Shown piece by piece: positions 27,505 through 36,285 of a DNA stretch of 64,000 nucleotides (position 1 is its first letter; the number at the start of each line of letters is the position of its first letter). The position numbers and the translations under genes were made by a program. The notes beneath the pieces are model-generated. The model worked only from the letters and a program-made list of their open reading frames with translations, was not told the origin of the DNA and ran no database searches. Origin of the DNA: Acidobacteriota bacterium (lineage in GTDB: Bacteria; Acidobacteriota; Terriglobia; Terriglobales; Acidobacteriaceae); the NCBI GenBank assembly GCA_016196065.1, contig JACPYL010000010.1, positions 992,001 through 1,056,000 of the forward strand. Direction: 5' to 3'.

Positions 27505-28836
27505 ATGAGTGTTGATTTGGTTCTACGCGAGCGCGAAGCCAAGGGGCGCGCGATCCGGGTGGGAATGGTCGGGGCGGGCGCCACGGGACGTGCCATCGCT
27601 TTGCAATTGGGAACGCCGGCTGCGGGGATTCGCCTAGTGGCAATTGCCAATCGCACGCCGGAAAACGGCGAGCGCGCATTCCGCGAGGCAGGGTTCTCAC
27701 AATGGATTCGGGCGAAGTCTGCGCACGAAGCGGAATCGGCCATTAGCCGCGGATTGCCGGTGCTGACGGATGATCCTTCGGTTCTCACCCAGTGTGGCGC
27801 AATCGATATTCTGGTCGAAGCAACCGGCACGGTAGCTGCCGGAGCGCGGGTTGTACTGGACGCGTTTGATCATGGCAAGAACGTTGTACTCGTAAACGCA
27901 GAACTGGATTCGTTGCTTGGTCCAATCCTGAAGGCGAAAGCCGACAAGGCCGGAGTTCTAATCACCCATACGGACGGAGACGAACCCGGCGTGGCCATGA
28001 CCCTTTTGCGATATCTGCGGACAACCGGGCTGCGTCCGGTTGCGGCGGGAAACATCAAAGGGATGGTCGACTATTACCGTACTCCAGCAACGCAGAAAGG
28101 GTTTGCGGAAAAGAACGATCAGGATGCGCGCAAGGTAACTTCATTCGCCGACGCAACCAAGTTGTCCATGGAAGCGACCGTGCTCGCGAACGCGACCGGA
28201 TTCAAAGTAGGCCGTCGCGGAATGTACGGTCCCGCTTGCGGATACGTCCGGGACATTGGAAGTCTTCTCCCTGCCCAGCAGATGCTCGACACAGGGCTGG
28301 TGGACTACGCTCTCGGCGCAGCTCCGCATACTGGCGCATTTGTGATCGTGCACGAAGATTCCCCTCTTAAGAAAGTGCAGCTTTCCTACTATAAACTAGG
28401 TGATGGTCCGTTCTACGTTTTCTACACACCCTTTCATTTGCCGCATATTCAGCTGCTTTCGACGATTGGCCGCCTGGGTATTCATTCCGATCCAACCGTG
28501 ACTCCTCTGGGAGGTCCGGTCTGCGAAGTCGTGACGGTCGCCAAGCGCGACCTGAAAGCGGGCGAGCGGCTGGACGGCATCGGTGGATTCTGCAGCTATG
28601 GACTGGTGGACAACGCAAGTGCGGCGCGGGCCGTCGCGGCGTTGCCGATTGGCCTTTCGGAAGACTGCGTGATGACGCGCGACGTTCCTAAAGATGCGGT
28701 CGTCTCCTTCGCCGATGTGAGTACGCCTCCGTCCGGGCTGGTGGAGTCACTCTGGCGCGAACAGAATGACAAATGGCCACTGCCGACGCGCGAGCGGAAC
28801 GAAAGCTCGCAGCCAGCGCCCGCCGGAAAGCTCTAG
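27505..28836 (+). CDS. NAD(P)-binding oxidoreductase with SAF domain
   Basis: The N-terminal Rossmann domain (GMVGAGATGRAIALQL near residue 20) resembles homoserine-dehydrogenase-like proteins. The C-terminal 100 residues resemble a SAF domain (AKRDLKAGERLDGIGGF and LPIGLSEDCVMTRDVPKDAVV). Length is 443 aa. It lies between rfbF and rfbG with 15- and 9-base gaps, so it is probably part of the CDP-sugar route, but I do not know its reaction. The SAF part may bind a sugar acid or a related substrate. Confidence 0.75.
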   Translation: MSVDLVLREREAKGRAIRVGMVGAGATGRAIALQLGTPAAGIRLVAIANRTPENGERAFREAGFSQWIRAKSAHEAESAISRGLPVLTDDPSVLTQCGAIDILVEATGTVAAGARVVLDAFDHGKNVVLVNAELDSLLGPILKAKADKAGVLITHTDGDEPGVAMTLLRYLRTTGLRPVAAGNIKGMVDYYRTPATQKGFAEKNDQDARKVTSFADATKLSMEATVLANATGFKVGRRGMYGPACGYVRDIGSLLPAQQMLDTGLVDYALGAAPHTGAFVIVHEDSPLKKVQLSYYKLGDGPFYVFYTPFHLPHIQLLSTIGRLGIHSDPTVTPLGGPVCEVVTVAKRDLKAGERLDGIGGFCSYGLVDNASAARAVAALPIGLSEDCVMTRDVPKDAVVSFADVSTPPSGLVESLWREQNDKWPLPTRERNESSQPAPAGKL

Positions 28837-28845
28837 ACGCCGATC

Positions 28846-29934
28846 ATGTTGAATCGCACATTCTGGAAGGGCCGACGCGTGTTCCTCACCGGACACACTG
28901 GCTTCAAAGGCAGTTGGTTGTCGCTCTGGCTTAACGCTTTGGGCGCCGACGTCACGGGTTTTGCGCTCGACCCGCCCACACATCCAAATTTGTACGAGCA
29001 GGCGAGTGTGGCGAACGATATTGAAACGATTTGTGGGGACATTCGTGACTACGACAAATTAAAGGGTGCGCTCGCCGAATGCAAACCGAACGTCATTATT
29101 CATATGGCGGCGCAGTCTGTAGTGAAGCGCGGCTACGAAGATCCCATCGATACTTACTCATCCAACGTCATGGGGACGGTGAATCTCTTCGAGGCGATCC
29201 GACAACTGGGGCGCCCGTGTGCGGTGGTCAATGTCACCAGCGACAAGTCGTATGAGAATCGTGAGTGGGTGTGGGGATATCGCGAGAATGAGCCGATGGG
29301 CGGACGGGATCCGTACTCCAACTCGAAAGGATGTGCGGAACTGGTTACGAGTTCCTTTCGCGAATCGTTCTTTCCTCCGGCTTTGATCGATCGTCATGGG
29401 GTTGCGCTCGGAAGCGCTCGCGCCGGCAATGCAATCGGCGGCGGCGACTGGACCAGCGATCAATTGATCCCCGATTTAATGCGTGGTTTCTTGGCAGGGC
29501 AGCCGTGCCTGATTCGGAATCCTGCGGCCTACCGGCCCTGGCAGTTTGTGCTCGAACCACTACGCGGGTATCTCATGCTCGCAGAACATCTCAATCAGGA
29601 TGCCGCACGTTTTGCGTCCGGATGGAACTTTGGTCCTGCCGATGACGACGCCAAGTCTGTGGAATGGATTGCGAAAGAACTGGTGCAGGGCTGGGGTGGT
29701 ACCGCAGCATGGAAGCAGGACACGGCGAGTCATCCCCGCGAAGCGCACGCTCTCAAACTGGACGCTTCGAAAGCGAAGACCTGTTTGGGATGGCGTCCAG
29801 TGCTACCACTCAAGCCAGCGTTGGAGTGGATTGTGGAGTGGTACAAGGCGTTCCAGTCGGGTAGCGATTTGCGACGCCTGACTCTTGATCAAATCGAGCG
29901 TTACGACACGCTTTCTTCGATTGAACCGAAATGA
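28846..29934 (+). CDS. rfbG: CDP-glucose 4,6-dehydratase
   Basis: Converts CDP-glucose to CDP-4-keto-6-deoxyglucose. The N-terminus has FLTGHTGFKGSWLSLWL, the characteristic RfbG form of the SDR glycine motif. HMAAQSVVKRGYEDPIDTYSSNVMGT is shared in outline, and DPYSNSKG has the Tyr-Lys pair near residue 160. Length is 362 aa. The stop overlaps a 19-codon ORF (29931-29990). The next usual enzyme, the E1-type dehydrase RfbH, is not present in the window. Confidence 0.92.
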   Translation: MLNRTFWKGRRVFLTGHTGFKGSWLSLWLNALGADVTGFALDPPTHPNLYEQASVANDIETICGDIRDYDKLKGALAECKPNVIIHMAAQSVVKRGYEDPIDTYSSNVMGTVNLFEAIRQLGRPCAVVNVTSDKSYENREWVWGYRENEPMGGRDPYSNSKGCAELVTSSFRESFFPPALIDRHGVALGSARAGNAIGGGDWTSDQLIPDLMRGFLAGQPCLIRNPAAYRPWQFVLEPLRGYLMLAEHLNQDAARFASGWNFGPADDDAKSVEWIAKELVQGWGGTAAWKQDTASHPREAHALKLDASKAKTCLGWRPVLPLKPALEWIVEWYKAFQSGSDLRRLTLDQIERYDTLSSIEPK

Positions 29935-29990
29935 CTATCGCCGAGAGAATTCGAGTCCCAGAAGAGCTTCATGAAACAGGAGAATGTTGA
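29931..29990 (+). CDS. 19-codon bridging micro-ORF
   Basis: Begins with an ATG that overlaps the rfbG stop (ATGA) and ends with a TGA that overlaps the next gene's ATG (TGATG). It encodes MTIAERIRVPEELHETGEC. The AGGAG needed for the next gene (29978-29982) lies inside it. It could couple translation of rfbG to the FAD protein, be the remains of a deleted gene, or be chance. No family is recognised. Confidence 0.35.
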   Translation: MTIAERIRVPEELHETGEC

Positions 29991-31312
29991 TGTCAAAACC
30001 AAAGGTTGTAGTCCTCGGATCGGGGATGGCCGGATACGGTGCTGCCTACCGGTTACACTCCGCGGGCATTGCCCCGGTGATGTATGACAAGAACTCGTAT
30101 TATGGCGGGCACACCGCTTCGTTCCGATATGACACGGGATTTCTTTTCGACGTTGGGCCGCACATTTCTTTTACCAAAGACACTCGCATTCAGGAGATTT
30201 TTGCTGAGAGTGTCGGTGGTCGTTTTGAGACTATCCAGATCAATCTGAACAACTACTGGCGCGGACACTGGCCTCTCCATCCGGTTCAGCTGCATCTGCA
30301 CGGAATGCCGGAAGATGTGATCGTGAAGGTGATTACTGATTTCGTACAAGCCCGGCAACTTCCCGAGGAGTCGCCCAAGAATTACGCGGATTGGCTGCTT
30401 GCGAGTCTAGGTAAGACCTTTGCTGAATTATTTCCAATGCAGTACACCCGTAAATACCACACCACCACTGCCGAGAACATGAGCACCGACTGGCTTGGGC
30501 CAAGAATCTATCGTCCTAGTCTAGAAGAAGTCATACGAGGGGCAATTTCCGCATCCGCGCCGCATGTCCACTACATCACGCATTTCCGGTATCCGAGCGA
30601 TGGCGGGTTCATGCTGTATCTCAACAAGTTCCTGCCAATGGGGAATCTGAAGCTGAACCACGAGGTCGTCTCCATAGACCCTCGCGAGCGACAAGTTAAG
30701 TTCGCGAACGGCGCCGTCACGGAATATGACGCTCTTATTTCGTCGGTTGCACTACCTGACATGATTCGCATGATCCAAGGAGCGCCGGCGGATGTCGTCG
30801 CGGCCTCTAAACTACTGGCATGCTCGACCTGTGTTCTGGTGAACGTGGGCGTCAATCGCGCAGATCTGTCAAAGGCGCACATGACCTACTTCTACGACGA
30901 AGATATTTGTTTTACGCGCCTTGGATTCCCGCACATGCTTTCCGCTAAGAACGCGCCTCCCGGATGCGGAAGCATTCAAGCCGAAGTGTACTTTTCGGAC
31001 AAATACAAACCGTTTAGCGGATCGCCGGAAGACTGGATCGAGCCGGTAATTCGCGACCTGCGGCGCTGCGGATTGCTGCGCGAGGAGGACAAGGTTCTTT
31101 CCCGCAAAGCGATGTTCTTACGCTATGCCAACATCATTTTCGATCTCGATCGAGCGGCTGCTCTCAAGACAGTTCACGGCTATCTCGACGAAATCGGCAT
31201 CGCCTACTGTGGCCGATACGGCGACTGGGGCTATATGTGGACTGATGAGAGCTTCATAAGCGGAGAAAATGCCGCAGAAAAAGCCCTCGGTTACGCTACA
31301 GCGACTGTGTGA
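29990..31312 (+). CDS. FAD-dependent amine-oxidase/UDP-galactopyranose-mutase-like protein
   Basis: A flavoprotein of 440 aa with the dinucleotide motif VVLGSGMAGYGAAYRL at the N-terminus, followed by YYGGHTASF and GFLFDVGPHISF, as in protoporphyrinogen-oxidase and UDP-galactopyranose-mutase-like enzymes found in glycan loci. The start at 29990 was chosen because AGGAG lies seven bases upstream; the ATG at 29984 is too close to it. Role on a nucleotide sugar or lipid carrier is inferred from context. True Glf enzymes have other active-site residues that I could not confirm here. Confidence 0.78.
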   Translation: MSKPKVVVLGSGMAGYGAAYRLHSAGIAPVMYDKNSYYGGHTASFRYDTGFLFDVGPHISFTKDTRIQEIFAESVGGRFETIQINLNNYWRGHWPLHPVQLHLHGMPEDVIVKVITDFVQARQLPEESPKNYADWLLASLGKTFAELFPMQYTRKYHTTTAENMSTDWLGPRIYRPSLEEVIRGAISASAPHVHYITHFRYPSDGGFMLYLNKFLPMGNLKLNHEVVSIDPRERQVKFANGAVTEYDALISSVALPDMIRMIQGAPADVVAASKLLACSTCVLVNVGVNRADLSKAHMTYFYDEDICFTRLGFPHMLSAKNAPPGCGSIQAEVYFSDKYKPFSGSPEDWIEPVIRDLRRCGLLREEDKVLSRKAMFLRYANIIFDLDRAAALKTVHGYLDEIGIAYCGRYGDWGYMWTDESFISGENAAEKALGYATATV

Positions 31313-31319
31313 TCAACCT

Positions 31320-31973
31320 ATGATGCGTCTTAAGTTATCCGGGGGAACCGACGGGCCCCTCAATATTCTGTGTCTCGGATGCCATTCCGATGATATCGAA
31401 ATCGGTTGTGGTGGCACCATCTTGAGGCTTGCAGAGGAGAACCCAGGTTGCGTTTTTCACTGGGTTGTGTTTAGTGCACCTGGAGTCCGTGAATCGGAGG
31501 CGCGGTGCGCAGCTGAGTTGTTTACGACCCATGCCCGGCTGGAGAGTCCCCACTTGAAAGCGTTTCCCGATGGTTTTTTGCCCTACATCGGCGCGGAAGT
31601 GAAGATGTTCTTTGAGGAATTGAAACAAAAAATCTCTCCTGATCTGATTTTTACTCACAATGGCAGGGACGCACATCAGGACCACCGGCTCATTTCAGAA
31701 CTAACGTGGAATACATTTAGGAACCACATGATTCTTGAATATGAAATCCCGAAGTACGATGGAGATATGGGGCAACCGACTTTCTTCATCCCGCTTTCGG
31801 CTGAGGTTGCACAAAGGAAAGTTGGGTACATCATAAAAACTTTCCGATCTCAGGCCAGCAAGGCATGGTTCGAGGAGCGTACATTCTTGTCGATCATGCG
31901 GATAAGAGGCATGGAATGCAATGCTCCCAGCGGTTATTCCGAGGCATTCTTCTGTCGCAAGATCATTCTGTGA
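31320..31973 (+). CDS. PIG-L family deacetylase
   Basis: A zinc-dependent de-N-acetylase (LmbE/PIG-L fold). The metal site motif is CHSDDIEIGCGGTI near residue 22 (H-x-D-D) and the second half is HNGRDAHQDHRLISE near residue 115. Length (217 aa) is usual. The double ATG at 31320 follows the previous stop by seven bases. Likely removes an acetyl group from an amino sugar precursor, alongside the YdjC- and NodB-type enzymes in this locus. Confidence 0.87.
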   Translation: MMRLKLSGGTDGPLNILCLGCHSDDIEIGCGGTILRLAEENPGCVFHWVVFSAPGVRESEARCAAELFTTHARLESPHLKAFPDGFLPYIGAEVKMFFEELKQKISPDLIFTHNGRDAHQDHRLISELTWNTFRNHMILEYEIPKYDGDMGQPTFFIPLSAEVAQRKVGYIIKTFRSQASKAWFEERTFLSIMRIRGMECNAPSGYSEAFFCRKIIL

Positions 31974-31983
31974 GGATTCAATA

Positions 31984-32410
31984 GTGGCGCTCATTTCCCG
32001 CTGACATTTCGGTCTACCCTCTTTGTGGAACTCGGGGTGACCATTCTGTCTTTTGCGATTGGTCTGACGTGGGAGCCGGAGGGGATTGCGGTTGCATGGA
32101 CTGCTTCCTATGCGGTGTTAGCGATCCCAGCGTCCTGGCACGCGGGCAAACCGGTACAATTGGCGATGGTTCGGTAATTGCCGTGGTTTGGAAATACATT
32201 TTTGCCCCGCTGATATCGGCATTAGGTTGCCCAGCTATTCTCCGCCAAATCCCTCGATGAACGGGATCGAGGAGCCGAGATTCGGCTGATATTAACGTCG
32301 CTAATAGTCCGATTGATCTACGTGATCACTGTATTTGCGAGTTGCAGCCGTGAACCATTTCTTCAGATCGCGAAATTAGTCGCCCACTTTGGTTCGAACA
32401 AGAATATGCC
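31984..32410 (+). pseudogene. Remnant of a Wzx-type flippase (C-terminal part)
   Basis: Three frames read in sequence give pieces of a flippase C-terminus. The first is FRSTLFVELGVTILSFAIGL with an EGIAVAWTASYAV segment (about 32007-32165). The second is GDGSVIAVVWKYIFAPLISA (about 32163-32222) in a shifted frame. The third is a tail with LIYVITVF and EPFLQIAKLVAHF (about 32310-32394). At least two frameshifts separate them. An intact flippase gene starts at 32468. The piece represents a last third of a homologue, not of the intact gene itself. Confidence 0.68.
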
Positions 32411-32467
32411 TAGTTTCTCCGCTGTTGCGCTGTAGTGCGTTGTCGCTCATTCGCTTACAGTTCGCAA

Positions 32468-33982
32468 ATGGAAAGCCCCGTCGAAGAAAGCCATCAAGAG
32501 CACATGCGCGACCTTAAACAGAAAACAATTCGTGGTGGGATCGCGAAAGCTCTCTCACAAGCCGCGAATTTCAGCCTGCGTTTGGGGTCGCTGATGATTC
32601 TGGCTCGCCTTCTGGCCCCGAAAGACTTCGGGCTGGTTGGGATGGTGACCGCAGTAATTGGCGTGTTCAATGTGTTCAGGGATTTTGGTCTGTCCGCAGC
32701 ATCCGTGCAGCGCAGCTCTGTAACAGAAGAACAGACGTCGACGCTTTTCTGGATAAACCTGCTCGTCGGAAGCATTCTGGGAGCGGGTGCATTGGCGTTG
32801 GCGCCATTAGTGGTTAGGTTCTATCACGAACCTCGACTATTGGGCATCACAGCGATGCTGTCGGCGGGCTTCCTCTTTAACTCGGCTGGTGTGCAGCACT
32901 CGGCTTTTCTCGAGCGCCAAATGCGTTTTACGACTTTGTCAGTAATCGATCTTGTCTCGCTGTCTGTGAGTACAGTTGTTGGAATTGTGATGGCATTGCA
33001 TGGGTTTGGATATTGGTCTTTGGTCGTTTCCACCCTGGTTTCGCCGCTCATTTATACCGTAGGCGTTTGGATTGCTTCCGGATGGATTCCAGGGTGGCCC
33101 CGCACTCGCGTCGGAATACTCTCGATGCTGCGTTTTGGCGGGACCGTCACGATGAACGGGCTTGTGATGTATCTCGCAAGTAATCTGGATAAGGTTCTGC
33201 TTGGGCGGTTCTTGGGAGTCGACGCAGTGGGGATCTATGGAAGAGCATATCAACTCGTCAACATACCGACGGATAACCTGAACTCTTCTGCCGGAGGCGT
33301 TGCGTTTGCCGCTTTGTCTCGCCTGCAAGACGAGCCTGCTCGTCTCAAGCGATATTTCCTAAAGGGCTATTCCTTGGTGTTGTCTTTAACAATCCCCATC
33401 ACCTGTGCGTGCGCGCTGTTTGCAGGTGACTTGATCGGCGTCCTATTGGGGCCAAAGTGGAAGGATGCGGTGGTGGTGTTTCGCCTGCTCGCGCCGGTGA
33501 CCCTAGTCTTTGCGATGCTCAACCCGCTGGGGTGGTTTCTTTCAGCGCTGGGGCTCGTTAGCCGGTCTTTGAAGATTGCATTAGCACTCGCCCCGGCCAT
33601 GATCGTGGGTTACGCTCTCGGGTTGCACTATGGACTGACCGGCGTGGCGGTGGCGTACTCGATTGTGATGTGCTTGTGTGTGGTGCCAGTAATGGCCTGG
33701 GTCGTTAAGGGGACAGCTATTTCCCTCGGTGACATTCTCTCTGCTGCAAGCAAACCTTTACTGTCAGGAGGGGCAGCGGCCGCAATCGTGTTCGTACTTC
33801 AGTTGGCCTATGGTCCTTGGATGAGCCAGAGACCACGCCTTCTGACCGGCGTGACTATTCTCGTTGTAACCTACGCTGGCATCCTTCTATATGTCATGAA
33901 ACAGAAAGCGTTCTATATCGAGATATTTCGCATGCTCTTGAATCGCACGGCAAACAGTGAGCGTGTCGCAGCATCGGTTTAG
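32468..33982 (+). CDS. wzx: Wzx-type oligosaccharide flippase (MOP superfamily)
   Basis: Moves lipid-linked repeat units across the inner membrane for periplasmic polymerisation. The 504-residue protein has about 12-14 hydrophobic segments and typical motifs RLGSLMILARLLAPKDFG, FGLSAASVQ and GRAYQLVNIPTDNL. The ATG at 32468 was chosen over an upstream in-frame GTG (32435) because the family starts soon after it. Together with the Wzy-like protein at 7911 it indicates a Wzx/Wzy pathway. Confidence 0.9.
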   Translation: MESPVEESHQEHMRDLKQKTIRGGIAKALSQAANFSLRLGSLMILARLLAPKDFGLVGMVTAVIGVFNVFRDFGLSAASVQRSSVTEEQTSTLFWINLLVGSILGAGALALAPLVVRFYHEPRLLGITAMLSAGFLFNSAGVQHSAFLERQMRFTTLSVIDLVSLSVSTVVGIVMALHGFGYWSLVVSTLVSPLIYTVGVWIASGWIPGWPRTRVGILSMLRFGGTVTMNGLVMYLASNLDKVLLGRFLGVDAVGIYGRAYQLVNIPTDNLNSSAGGVAFAALSRLQDEPARLKRYFLKGYSLVLSLTIPITCACALFAGDLIGVLLGPKWKDAVVVFRLLAPVTLVFAMLNPLGWFLSALGLVSRSLKIALALAPAMIVGYALGLHYGLTGVAVAYSIVMCLCVVPVMAWVVKGTAISLGDILSAASKPLLSGGAAAAIVFVLQLAYGPWMSQRPRLLTGVTILVVTYAGILLYVMKQKAFYIEIFRMLLNRTANSERVAASV

Positions 33983-34022
33983 GTTGAGGTGGATGTGAAA
34001 ACAACGCAAGGGGGACGGGGTA

Positions 34023-34877
34023 ATGTTCGGCAAGCTAGACGAAGATAGTGGAAAGCGAGGTTTTGCGCCAGTCGTCAAGTGGTCGGCACGAAGTTGTTTG
34101 TTAACTACACTGACGATCTGCATGTGCGCATGCTTTGGGAATTCAAGTGGAGATCGGCTCACCGACGCCGGTTCTATCGGGAAGGAGACGAGCGTCAGAA
34201 CATACACAACAACGTTTCCTAAAGTGGAGAACCCAATTTCGGAGAAGGGGAATTGGACTAACGGCAAACAGGTGGGGGTGGACTGGTCTGACGTCGCGAC
34301 GATATCAGGGCTGGCCTATGGGACGGAAACTGGCGATGGTGGGTACGACGACTCCACTGCATTATTGACGGGCACGTGGGGACCGAATCAAATAGCGGAG
34401 GCGAAGGTCCACATTACGAATCCAAATGACAATGCTTACGAAGAAGTGGAGCTGCGACTGCGCAGCGTGATCACAGCACACCGGAACACGGGTTACGAGA
34501 TCAACTTCCGATGCTCGAAAAAAAACGATGCATACACCCAAATCGTGCGCTGGAATGGCCCGTTGGGTGACTTCACGTACCTGAGTAACCAGGGTGGCGC
34601 GCAATACGGGGTTGCAGACGGCGATGTTGTCAAGGCAACAATGATTGGCAATGTTATCACTGTGTACATTAATGGCAACCAGGTAAATCAGGCGTCCGAT
34701 ACCAGATACAAGAACGGTAACCCGGGGCTGGGTTTCTTCCTTCAGGGAGCCAAGGGCGTAAATCAGAATTACGGATTTAGTAGCTTTAAGGCCTCCGATC
34801 AGCCTTTGGGTCGCAGTATTCCGAGTTCACCGCAGCCCCCGCAGCCGTCCGGGAACGGTTCGGTCTCGAACGAATAG
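34023..34877 (+). CDS. Secreted jelly-roll-like domain protein
   Basis: Exported protein of 284 aa. A hydrophobic segment (about residues 24-38) ends in Cys-rich MCAC, so it may be a lipoprotein; the lipobox is weak. After it comes a domain of about 195 residues beginning YTTTFPKVENPISEKGNW and ending FGFSSFKASD, shared with 43017-43784 and with residues 541-740 of the large protein at 44598. Its fold is probably a concanavalin-like sandwich, by inference. A Pro/Ser tail follows. It lies within the glycan operon, between wzx and a deacetylase. Confidence 0.72.
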   Translation: MFGKLDEDSGKRGFAPVVKWSARSCLLTTLTICMCACFGNSSGDRLTDAGSIGKETSVRTYTTTFPKVENPISEKGNWTNGKQVGVDWSDVATISGLAYGTETGDGGYDDSTALLTGTWGPNQIAEAKVHITNPNDNAYEEVELRLRSVITAHRNTGYEINFRCSKKNDAYTQIVRWNGPLGDFTYLSNQGGAQYGVADGDVVKATMIGNVITVYINGNQVNQASDTRYKNGNPGLGFFLQGAKGVNQNYGFSSFKASDQPLGRSIPSSPQPPQPSGNGSVSNE

Positions 34878-34901
34878 TCTTTCGCTGGGAAATTCTAACT
34901 G

Positions 34902-36254
34902 ATGAATCCCCTCACGCAGTATTACCGTTGTCCTGAACGCTTCTCGAGGATAATTGCGCACCATGACCCGTCGGACACCATAAAAGGTTACTTCCGCTTC
35001 GGCGAGGAAATCTGTTTCGGCAAGTGCAGGGGAGGGTATCCGTCTCGCAGCTCAAGCGCTGTTTTGCATGATGCGCTGGCGCAGGTCAAGGTGGATAGGG
35101 GCGTCCTGGACTTGCCGTTCGACTTGACGGAAGTGATAGACGGCCTCCGGCAGGAAAGATACATGGGTCTGGCAGGAAGTAACGGGTCCGACCTCGCGTC
35201 TCCGGTCAATCGGCTGTATTACCTGCTGCGTCCTTTCCTGCCCGTGGCGGTACGAAAGCATCTCCAAAGAATGCGGCTAAGCGACTGGAAAAAGCTGGCA
35301 TTCCCGACGTGGCCGGTCGACAGGACTGTGGACGCAATCTTGGAGAAACTACTCCTATTAAGCTTGCGGGCGGAGGCATTAGACAGAATTCCCTTCATCT
35401 GGTTCTGGCCAGAAGGAGCGCCGAGTTGCGCCATCATAACCCATGATGTCGAGACGACGATTGGAAGGGATTTCTGCGAAACCTTGATGGATATCGACGA
35501 TACATACGGTGTCAAGGCCGCCTTTCAGATAGTCCCCGAACAGCGCTACGAGGTTACATCCTCGTATTTGGAATCGATCACGAGACGCGATTTCGAGGTC
35601 GGAGTCCAGGATCTGAATCATGACGGACGGTTGTACATGAATAAAGAGCAGTTCCGAACTCGGGCTGCCATGATCAACGAGTACGGCCGACGTTGGGGAG
35701 CGCGGGGATTTCGCGCTGCAATTTTGTATCGGAGGCAGGAGTGGTTTGATGCCCTCGATTTCGACTATGAGATGTCAGTCCCGAACGTCGCCCACCTCGA
35801 TCCTCAAAGGGGCGGTTGCTGCACGGTGATGCCATATTTCGTGGGTAAGATACTCGAAATTCCCGTGACAGCTACGCAAGACTATTCTCTATTCCACATT
35901 TTGAAGCAGCATTCAATTCAGCTGTGGGAACAGCAGATCGAACTGATTATGAAGAAGAACGGTCTGATCAGTTTTATCATTCATCCGGATTACATCATCT
36001 CAAGACCAGAGCAAGAAACATATGAAGCGTTGCTAAGTCACCTAAGTTACTTACGACAGGAAAAAGGCCTATGGATTACCACGCCGCGAGAAGTAAATCG
36101 CTGGTGGCGGCAGCGGGCTCAAATGAGTCTCGTCGAGACCGGGAATGGCTGGCGTATTGAAGGCGCCGGCAACGAGCGCGCGTTGATCGCGTATGCGAGT
36201 GAGCAGGATGGACACCTAAAGTTCACTCTTGAGGCGGGTAGGGAGGTTCGATGA
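34902..36254 (+). CDS. NodB-type polysaccharide deacetylase family protein
   Basis: A 450-residue protein whose centre has the NodB pattern: AIITHDVET near residue 178 (a D/H metal site), a FQIVPE segment, and DLNHDGRLY near residue 238, with IIHPDYI near residue 365. It lacks a signal peptide. The first 170 residues are not NodB-like and may be a regulatory or binding domain. It directly precedes the FAD oxidoreductase/ATP-grasp pair with a 31-base gap. Probably removes an acetyl group from a glycan precursor. Confidence 0.8.
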   Translation: MNPLTQYYRCPERFSRIIAHHDPSDTIKGYFRFGEEICFGKCRGGYPSRSSSAVLHDALAQVKVDRGVLDLPFDLTEVIDGLRQERYMGLAGSNGSDLASPVNRLYYLLRPFLPVAVRKHLQRMRLSDWKKLAFPTWPVDRTVDAILEKLLLLSLRAEALDRIPFIWFWPEGAPSCAIITHDVETTIGRDFCETLMDIDDTYGVKAAFQIVPEQRYEVTSSYLESITRRDFEVGVQDLNHDGRLYMNKEQFRTRAAMINEYGRRWGARGFRAAILYRRQEWFDALDFDYEMSVPNVAHLDPQRGGCCTVMPYFVGKILEIPVTATQDYSLFHILKQHSIQLWEQQIELIMKKNGLISFIIHPDYIISRPEQETYEALLSHLSYLRQEKGLWITTPREVNRWWRQRAQMSLVETGNGWRIEGAGNERALIAYASEQDGHLKFTLEAGREVR

Positions 36255-36285
36255 TGTGGCTCTGGAAAGCTCTGCGGAGGGTGTC

